Shown piece after piece: positions 1 to 5,556 of a DNA stretch of 6,436 nucleotides. This DNA comes from Candidatus Pelagibacter sp. (GTDB lineage: Bacteria > Pseudomonadota > Alphaproteobacteria > Pelagibacterales > Pelagibacteraceae). The first letter of the stretch is position 1; each line of letters opens with the position of its first letter. Location: NCBI GenBank assembly GCA_028097945.1, contig JAOHFJ010000026.1, positions 1 to 6,436 of the forward strand, given 5' to 3'. A program made the translations under genes and the position numbers. The notes under the pieces are model-generated. The model was given only the letters and a program-made list of their open reading frames with translations. It was not told the origin of the DNA and did not search any database.

Positions 1-251
1 CTTTTTTTATAGACAAGATTTTTTTTTTTATAAAATTTGCCAAAATATTCTTTGCTGTAATAATTAGTTAATTTTTCATTAATTTGATTTAAGTTATTTT
101 GCAGTAAAGAACTAAAGACTAAATCACACTTTTTGCACTTTAAATACTTCATTTTACCCATTCCTCTTTTGTCGAGAAAATCATAGTAAAAAGAAATGTC
201 TTTACTTTTTTTAGGAAAAGAACAGCCTTTTTGCTTAAGAAAACATCTCAT
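1..251 (-). CDS. N-terminal part of a putative zinc-ribbon class I SAM methyltransferase, cut by window edge
   Basis: An open frame of 83 codons runs from ATG at 251 off the left edge. It shows Cys3 and Cys10, then YLKCKKCDLVFSS (36-48, CxxC at C39/C42) and an aromatic stretch NYYSKEYFGKFYKKK (63-77). Paired cysteines, a C-C-x-LVF strand and a Y...EYF segment are the typical start of the zinc-ribbon methyltransferases found in O-antigen clusters; the SAM-binding domain would lie outside the window. The start at 251 lies 18 nt after the glycosyltransferase stop with only a weak AAGAAA upstream. Alternative ATGs at 161 and 152 (the latter 9 nt after GAGG) would lose the first cysteines. If correct, it would methylate a sugar or glycan. 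A run of eleven A on the coding strand (19-29) lies in the frame. Fold and function are tentative, but the frame's position in the operon makes a real gene likely. Confidence 0.55.
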   Translation of the reverse strand, partial: MRCFLKQKGCSFPKKSKDISFYYDFLDKRGMGKMKYLKCKKCDLVFSSLLQNNLNQINEKLTNYYSKEYFGKFYKKKNLVYKK

Positions 252-269
252 TATTAATTTCTTGTTAAC

Positions 270-1601
270 TTAATAAACATATTTTTTATAAATAGTTTCA
301 TCCTCACTAAACATTATTAGTTTATTATCATCAAGTTTTTCATACTTGAATAGGTTTCTACTAATTTGAGTACATCTTAAATATTTCCATACCTCATTAT
401 CATAAGTTTCTACAACTGGATTTTCACTAATATGAAAAACCTCTATACCTCTCTCTAAAGCCTCAATTACTGAACCCGTAGCCCCAATAAAAACTGAAAA
501 ATTAATAACATCTTTTCTGTCAGAATGATCGTGGGTGTTTATTATTTTTTTGATGTCTTTCATAAGATTTAAATGTTTATTAGATTTGGAACAACTTGGG
601 TGGTTTCTTAATTCAATTTTTGAAAAATTAAATTCTTTTTTATATTGAATTAAGTCCTTTAAAGACTTCGCTATTATTGTCCTGCTTCTAAAATTTATTG
701 GTAAAAAAATTTTATTTTTCATATTATTTTTGATATTTTTTTTTAATCTGGATGAAGGTAGAACACTGAGTTCTTTTTTCGACCAACCGAAATATTCGCT
801 TAAACAATACTCCTGTGAGACTCCGTTTATAATTAATTTTTTTGGGTGTCCAGATCTTTTAAACAAATTAGATGGTAATCCAATCGGAAACGAGTGAATG
901 TATCCATAACTTTCAATATCTTTTTTTAATGATCGTATTTTATGAAATATCGAATTTTGAAATGGCTGGCCTTCGTACGGCATTATAAGTTTTTTTGTTT
1001 TTTCGCTTACGTAATTTTCAATATCTTTATAAACATATGAACTCAAAATTGAAAAATCTGAAATTTCATTTATTAAATTTTTTAATTTTTTTTTTCCTTT
1101 AAAAATATCTATAATAATTTGTTTAAAGTGAAACAGTGAAAAAGTTTTTTTTTTCGTAAAAACAATAGCCAAATTTTCACCTATAATATTTGGTAAAACG
1201 CTATCACTGTAAATTAAATACCATAAAATATCAGGACACTGCTTACTTGATATATTAAAATGTTTATCATAAAAATTTCCTTTTTCATCAAAATCATTTT
1301 TCGTTGCCCAATTTACAACAATTGAACTATGCTTTTTAACATACTCAGATTTTATTGTTTTGATTTCCCCGCTTCTCAAAGTTTTTAAAAAGTCTACTAA
1401 TGTAGAAAAAAATAACACTCTTAAATATTCTAATTTATCTAAATAATATAATAATTTGGCGTTCCCTTTAGTTGGAGCAAATGGACATAGATAAAAACTT
1501 GCTAACCTTGAACAATCAATTTCGGAAAAATTTGATGGCGCTATTAAGCTTTTAATATTTTTTATTAAAAATTTTTTTTTTAAGGAAATCGAGGGTTTCA
1601 T
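270..1601 (-). CDS. GT-B-like glycosyltransferase with HP motif, surface polysaccharide type
   Basis: This 443-residue protein is probably a cytoplasmic glycosyltransferase; no signal peptide or membrane segment is evident. The N-terminal 200 residues are poorly recognisable. From about 207 it follows the pattern of capsule and LPS transferases: MPYEGQPFQ (207-215), a helix, GYIHS (233-237), then LIINGVSQEY (256-265) before the presumed second half-domain. The C-terminal half holds RNHPS (332-336) and GATGSVIEALERGIEVF (373-389). An HP pair followed by a Ser/Thr-rich strand and Glu-Ala helix is what CMP-sugar-using GT-B enzymes (bacterial sialyl- and Kdo-transferases) show in the donor site. 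This makes it the best candidate here to use the product of the KdsB-like enzyme. That link is inference, and CDP-glycerol or other nucleotide-sugar transferases share similar patterns. The ATG overlaps the SDR stop as ATGA and is preceded by GGAGGTGA. The gene contains three runs of ten A on the coding strand. Confidence 0.6.
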   Translation of the reverse strand: MKPSISLKKKFLIKNIKSLIAPSNFSEIDCSRLASFYLCPFAPTKGNAKLLYYLDKLEYLRVLFFSTLVDFLKTLRSGEIKTIKSEYVKKHSSIVVNWATKNDFDEKGNFYDKHFNISSKQCPDILWYLIYSDSVLPNIIGENLAIVFTKKKTFSLFHFKQIIIDIFKGKKKLKNLINEISDFSILSSYVYKDIENYVSEKTKKLIMPYEGQPFQNSIFHKIRSLKKDIESYGYIHSFPIGLPSNLFKRSGHPKKLIINGVSQEYCLSEYFGWSKKELSVLPSSRLKKNIKNNMKNKIFLPINFRSRTIIAKSLKDLIQYKKEFNFSKIELRNHPSCSKSNKHLNLMKDIKKIINTHDHSDRKDVINFSVFIGATGSVIEALERGIEVFHISENPVVETYDNEVWKYLRCTQISRNLFKYEKLDDNKLIMFSEDETIYKKYVY

Positions 1602-2314
1602 TCACCTCCAGCGATAGTTACCTTCTCATTGGTTATATAGGAATTGTTTTCAGAAGATAGAAAAAAAATCATGTTCACAATTTCATTTTTGTTTGCTGCT
1701 CTTCCAATTGGAATTAATTTAATTCTTTTGTTTAAATTTTTTCCTTTGATCTTTTTATGAATTTTAGTTTTTACAACACCGGCTCTTAAAACATTACTCA
1801 AAATATTATATTTTGATAAATTTTTTATGTAAGACGGTAAAAATTCTAGTACATGCTTTGATAGTGAGTAATTAAAAGTATTTTGCCCTCCGCCATATTT
1901 TACTCCAATACTGCTTACTTGTAATAATCTACCAAATTTATTTGATTTCATATTTTTCAATATATTTTTTTGAATCAATAACGGTATTAAAGAATTAATT
2001 TTTATTGATTTTATCAAGCTTTCAAGACTCGTTTTTTCATAACTTACATTATCAATGTATCCAACTAAATTTATAAATGAGCCGAATTGATATCTTTTTA
2101 TTTTTTTAAAAAAAATTTTTAATGAAGAGGATTTTTCAAAATTAAATTTTAATATAATTAATTTATTATTTATTAATCTTTTTTTAATCTTAGATAGTTC
2201 ATTATCATTTGAATTACAGTGAGCGACTACATCCCATCCTTTTGATAAAAATTTTTTTACTACCTCTAAACCTATTTCCGAACTTGCCCCTAATATAATT
2301 ACTTTTTTTGACAT
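1598..2314 (-). CDS. Short-chain dehydrogenase/reductase (SDR)
   Basis: This is a classical NAD(P)-dependent SDR of 238 residues with a single Rossmann fold. It shows GASSEIG (9-15, cofactor-binding glycine loop), INLVG (81-85) where most members have NNAG, the structural Asn in IKIN (104-107), QVSSIG (132-137, catalytic Ser), YSLSK (149-153, catalytic Tyr and Lys) and the closing AGG typical of the family. The usual PG after the active site reads RAG (177-179). I chose the ATG at 2314, one base after the radical SAM stop, because the SDR fold starts at once (MSKKVIILGA). A longer in-frame ATG at 2356 would add 14 residues with no family counterpart and overlap the upstream gene. A weak TTGGA sits about 6 nt upstream. 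It ends in TGA overlapping the next ATG. In this context it probably oxidises or reduces a sugar or ulosonate intermediate; the substrate is unknown. Confidence 0.87.
   Translation of the reverse strand: MSKKVIILGASSEIGLEVVKKFLSKGWDVVAHCNSNDNELSKIKKRLINNKLIILKFNFEKSSSLKIFFKKIKRYQFGSFINLVGYIDNVSYEKTSLESLIKSIKINSLIPLLIQKNILKNMKSNKFGRLLQVSSIGVKYGGGQNTFNYSLSKHVLEFLPSYIKNLSKYNILSNVLRAGVVKTKIHKKIKGKNLNKRIKLIPIGRAANKNEIVNMIFFLSSENNSYITNEKVTIAGGE
1602..1609 (-). promoter_or_regulatory. Shine-Dalgarno GGAGGTGA before the HP-motif glycosyltransferase
   Basis: GGAGGTGA directly precedes the ATG at 1601, with only three bases between GGAGG and the start codon. It is the only strong ribosome-binding sequence seen at any junction in the window. 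The same bases encode the last SDR residues (Gly-Gly-Glu, then TGA overlapping ATG), so the family's conserved terminal glycines double as the ribosome-binding site. It supports the start at 1601 and coupled translation. Confidence 0.65.
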
Positions 2315-2315
2315 T

Positions 2316-3194
2316 TTAATTCCAAGCCTCTGAATGTTTTTTTCCAATAAGTTCACCGTTTACATCACACACGTTGCACGGTGAAAATCTACGATCACCC
2401 TTGTTAAGTTTTTTTCTTAATTTTATAGCTAAATCAGATGTCCAAATCTCATCGAAAGTTTTATTGTTCAGATTTCCTAAAATTATTTTTTTACCCCAAT
2501 CGTGTGGACACATTAAAACATCGCCATTGTAATCCATAAAAAAAGTATAGGCGGGGTAATAACATTTTGCTTTAAGCTCTTTATTAAGTGGCATGATTTT
2601 ATGCTCAGCATTTTTCATCATTCCAGCTCTATTACTTATGGTTAAACCAAAATCTTTATCTTCTTTGTAATATCTATGTCTAATAACAAAGTTTTCATTT
2701 TTTAATTTTGCTTCTTGGCACATTTTTTCAAATCGATTAGCATCTTCTAAACCGTCGTAAACACTTATGAGAATTGTATTAAGTCCTGATTTAAAAAGTT
2801 TTTTTAATCTATCTAAATTTAAAACATCACCATTAGTGACCATCTCTATTCTTGCCTTAGGAATAAATTTATTTGCATCTGAAATTAAATTATAAATGTT
2901 TTTATCTAAAAGAGGTTCAACAAAACCTGAGTATCTGAGCACTCCTTTGTAATTGTGTTTTTTCAGATCTACAAGTAGTTTTTTGTGAAGTTCTGGTTTT
3001 ATAAATTCTTTAATATCTTCATAATCTGGATCACTTCTTGGACAGAAGCTACATTTTCTATTACAGGTTCCAGATTCACTTATTTCAACTTCTGAAGGTA
3101 AAGGAAATTTTTTTTCTTTTAGAAGCTGGAAGCTGTCATCTGTAATTTTTGATTTTCTCTTTATGCTTGGATCTAAAAATTTAATATCTTTCAT
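2316..3194 (-). CDS. Radical SAM protein with short SPASM-type C-terminal domain
   Basis: This 292-residue enzyme is predicted to cleave S-adenosylmethionine reductively and use the 5'-deoxyadenosyl radical on its substrate. The [4Fe-4S] motif CNRKCSFC (C44, C48, C51) is intact. It is followed by a GEP-like segment YSGFVEPLLDK (88-98), MVTNGD (118-123) and LISVYDG (142-148). The C-terminus carries CX12GX4C (C211 to C229, continuing as CPHDW) and a final CNVC (C273, C276). That gives four auxiliary-cluster cysteines, fewer than the seven of a full SPASM domain. The gene starts with ATG 14 nt before the KdsB-like stop and ends one base before the SDR start. Relatives in surface-polysaccharide clusters are thought to modify sugars (epimerisation, dehydration, deoxygenation). 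Peptide modification, the other common SPASM role, seems less likely because no precursor peptide gene is visible nearby. The substrate is unknown. Confidence 0.85.
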   Translation of the reverse strand: MKDIKFLDPSIKRKSKITDDSFQLLKEKKFPLPSEVEISESGTCNRKCSFCPRSDPDYEDIKEFIKPELHKKLLVDLKKHNYKGVLRYSGFVEPLLDKNIYNLISDANKFIPKARIEMVTNGDVLNLDRLKKLFKSGLNTILISVYDGLEDANRFEKMCQEAKLKNENFVIRHRYYKEDKDFGLTISNRAGMMKNAEHKIMPLNKELKAKCYYPAYTFFMDYNGDVLMCPHDWGKKIILGNLNNKTFDEIWTSDLAIKLRKKLNKGDRRFSPCNVCDVNGELIGKKHSEAWN

Positions 3195-3927
3195 TTTCTT
3201 TAAGCCTTTTTTTTACTTTAATAAGATCTTTATCCACGTCAACAGCGATACTTTTATTCGATACCTTCACCATTTTAATGGGTATTTTAAGATCAAAAAA
3301 TCTTAATATCTCAATATCTTCTAAATTTTCAACAGAACTTTTTCCTTGCATACTATAAAATTTTTTAAGTTCTAACAAATTGAACGCATATATACAAACT
3401 TGTTTAAAATAATTAAAATTTTTAATTCCTTTTTTATTTTTTTGACTTGGAACAAGAGCTCTTGAAATATAAATTAAATCCGAAAATTTATTAATAACAA
3501 TTTTAGGTATATTAGTGCTTTTAGCATCGTTATAACTCACATTACAATAACCACAAATTACATAGTTTTTATATTTTTTCTTCGCATTAATAATTTTTTT
3601 TATATCTGAAGGATCAATCAACGGTTCATCTCCTTGAACATTTATAAAAAAACTGTTTTTAATATTTTTAACAGCTTGAAAAACACGATCAGTGCCAGTT
3701 TTGCATTTTTTACTAGTCATGATTGTCTTGAAATTGTTTTTTTCACAAACTTTTTTTATTTTTACATGATCTGTTGCGATTATAATATCTTTTTTGTTTA
3801 CAACTTTTTTGCAAATCTCTGCTACCCTTACAATCATTTCCTTGCCTAAAATCTTTTTTAAAGGCTTTCCTCGAAGTCTTGAAGATTTAAATCTTGCTGG
3901 AATTACTATTTTAAATTTTTTAACCAC
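3181..3927 (-). CDS. kdsB: KdsB-like 3-deoxy-manno-octulosonate (or related ulosonate) cytidylyltransferase
   Basis: Enzymes of this family transfer CMP from CTP to Kdo or a related 3-deoxy-2-ulosonic acid in the cytoplasm, giving the activated sugar for LPS or capsule. The protein is 248 residues, the usual family length. It has IPARFKSSRLRGKPL (9-23, nucleotide loop), TGTDR (77-81), VQGDEPL (97-103, with metal-binding Asp100), a SSVENLEDIEILRF helix (197-210) and VDVDKDL (229-235, second metal Asp). Odd points: the typical HxGIY motif reads QVCIY at 176-180, and VDTPEDL reads VDVDKDL, both near the expected sugar or metal site. The start is GTG at 3927, lying inside the last codons of the aldolase gene (8 nt overlap). 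No better in-frame start is seen and the IPAR motif begins eight residues in. It overlaps the radical SAM gene by 14 nt. No kdsA, kdsC or kdsD is present, so it may be a dedicated paralogue rather than the housekeeping kdsB. Confidence 0.87.
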   Translation of the reverse strand: MVKKFKIVIPARFKSSRLRGKPLKKILGKEMIVRVAEICKKVVNKKDIIIATDHVKIKKVCEKNNFKTIMTSKKCKTGTDRVFQAVKNIKNSFFINVQGDEPLIDPSDIKKIINAKKKYKNYVICGYCNVSYNDAKSTNIPKIVINKFSDLIYISRALVPSQKNKKGIKNFNYFKQVCIYAFNLLELKKFYSMQGKSSVENLEDIEILRFFDLKIPIKMVKVSNKSIAVDVDKDLIKVKKRLKENERY

Positions 3928-5554
3928 TTTTTTTAAACACCATCTGATTTAATTTCGTCTTTGTTAAACTTGAGAATTTAGTTTTAAAGTATTTTTTTTG
4001 AAACAAATTTAAAAGCTCTTCAGTATTATCATTATCTGGATCTGATTTTTGATAACCATCAAAACCTGCAAACCTTATAGATTTAGATTTACCTGCAATA
4101 GCTAAACTTATTGCATAACCAATAGCCAATGGACTTGGTAAAATACAATATTTTTTTTTAACTTTAAGTTGGGATGGTGACCCAATTGAAAGTCCATAAT
4201 CATAAATATTCTCTTTTCTAAATTTTAAAAAGTTTTTAATTTTATTTGGAAGAGATGAAACTGGAATTGCAGCTTTAGTGTTTAAGTGATTTAATTTTGC
4301 TTTATCTGATGTAATTCTCATTGGATGACAAATAGCTCTTAGATTTAAAAATTTTTCACTTAGGTGTGAAAAGGTATTTAAAGAAATAACAAATAATTTT
4401 TTTTCCAAAATTAATTTAATTATTCTTTTTTTATTTAATTTAATACTTTTTCCAGGTCCTAAAATTAATACATCTTTATCTTTTAAAATTACTTCTGGTG
4501 ACCATTTTCCTTCTACTCTATTTGATAAAAAATTTGTAGAATTTACCAATTTATAAGGATTAAATTTTTTTGTATCCAGCTTAGATAGAGTGTTAAGGAT
4601 TTTATCGTACTCAATCTTAGAATATCTTTTATCAGATAAAATTTTTTGTACATATGTAGGGTGTATTTTTTTCTTCGCAGCGAACTCATAAAATTTATTT
4701 GAGCCCCAGTTATAATGTTTCTTTAATTTTTCAAAATATCTTTTACTTTTTAAAAACTTATTAGAAATTTTATATCCATCTACATATTTTAAAATATCTT
4801 CAGTCTTTAAGTTTCCTGGACCTCTTCCCATTCCTGTTACAGTGCAATCTATCCATTTAAAATTGCTTTCGATACCAATTAAAGAATTTTTCAAAGCTAA
4901 GTTTAAATTATTATGTGCGTGCAATCCTATTTCCCCATTCCAATTAGTTCTTAAAAAGGAAATTATTTTATTTAAATCTTTAGGTGTTAAACAGCCTAAA
5001 CTATCTGCTAAATATATTACTTCAATTTTATTTCTTTTTAAAAATAATAAAACTTTTTTAAATAAGTTGAATTTTAATTCAGAAATTTGCATTATATTTA
5101 TAAAAATTTTTAAATTCAAATTTCTCAAATATTTAAAACAATTTTCTAATAAAATAATTTCATCATGGTGGCATGCAATTCTTACAAAATTAATTTTGTT
5201 ATAATTTTTTTTGTTTATAAGTTTTTTCAAATTTTCAATTTTCATTGAGTTATTATGGATCAGATCACTTGCATTAATCATTACTCCTATTTTTAAATTA
5301 TCTGGTATTTTCAAATTATTTAGTAAATTTTTGTTTGTGTATGCTGTTAAACCTTTTATTTCTTTAGTTTCATTAAATCTAAATCCTAATTCTAGATATT
5401 TTATTCCAGTTGTGCTGATATCAGTAATATATGTTTGTATTGAGGACTCTGAAAAGTTCCAATTATTATAGTATCCTCCGTCCCTTAAAGTACAATCCAA
5501 AATTTGTACATCTTTATTTTTTATTTTTGACTTAATCGTATTTAGATCAGACAT
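3920..5554 (-). CDS. DRE-TIM (HMGL-like) aldolase fused to a C-terminal Rossmann-like domain
   Basis: This 544-residue two-domain protein begins with a DRE-TIM metallolyase barrel (about residues 15-265) like 4-hydroxy-2-oxovalerate aldolase. It shows DCTLRDGGY at 20-28 with the Arg-Asp of the signature, ADSLG at 183-187, the metal-binding HAHNN at 212-216 and the GMGRGPGN loop at 241-248. Family members bind a divalent metal and make or break C-C bonds next to pyruvate or an acyl-CoA; the branch found in polysaccharide clusters has no settled function. A helical linker (about 266-350) leads to a second domain (about 358-544) with ILGPGKS at 364-370, CHPMRI at 409-414 and FAGFDGY at 495-501. 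That domain is reminiscent of MptE/DUF115 or GT42 sialyltransferase-type folds, a weak resemblance judged by eye. The ATG follows the upstream stop by two bases with no clear Shine-Dalgarno, suggesting coupling. The end overlaps the KdsB-like gene by 8 nt. I infer synthesis of a ulosonic acid precursor; an acyl-CoA-dependent reaction is an alternative. Confidence 0.85.
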   Translation of the reverse strand: MSDLNTIKSKIKNKDVQILDCTLRDGGYYNNWNFSESSIQTYITDISTTGIKYLELGFRFNETKEIKGLTAYTNKNLLNNLKIPDNLKIGVMINASDLIHNNSMKIENLKKLINKKNYNKINFVRIACHHDEIILLENCFKYLRNLNLKIFINIMQISELKFNLFKKVLLFLKRNKIEVIYLADSLGCLTPKDLNKIISFLRTNWNGEIGLHAHNNLNLALKNSLIGIESNFKWIDCTVTGMGRGPGNLKTEDILKYVDGYKISNKFLKSKRYFEKLKKHYNWGSNKFYEFAAKKKIHPTYVQKILSDKRYSKIEYDKILNTLSKLDTKKFNPYKLVNSTNFLSNRVEGKWSPEVILKDKDVLILGPGKSIKLNKKRIIKLILEKKLFVISLNTFSHLSEKFLNLRAICHPMRITSDKAKLNHLNTKAAIPVSSLPNKIKNFLKFRKENIYDYGLSIGSPSQLKVKKKYCILPSPLAIGYAISLAIAGKSKSIRFAGFDGYQKSDPDNDNTEELLNLFQKKYFKTKFSSLTKTKLNQMVFKKSG

Positions 5555-5556
5555 AA

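Noticed and set aside
252..269. Possible terminator between the glycosyltransferase and the left partial gene
   Set aside because: The 18-base spacer has no GC-rich inverted repeat; T runs nearby are ordinary for this composition.
2315..2356. Longer SDR start at the ATG at 2356
   Set aside because: It adds 14 residues before the Rossmann fold and overlaps the radical SAM gene by 41 nt; the ATG at 2314, one base after the upstream stop, gives a standard SDR start.
3634..3849. Plus-strand open frame of 71 codons
   Set aside because: It lies wholly antisense to the well-supported KdsB-like gene, is Phe/Asn/Tyr-rich as expected from reverse-read Lys-rich coding sequence, and shows no motif.
4842..5471. 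Two plus-strand open frames of 120 and 86 codons
   Set aside because: Both are antisense to the aldolase barrel; their hydrophobic Phe/Leu/Ile content is a by-product of AT-rich Lys/Asn codons on the other strand, and no family motif is present.
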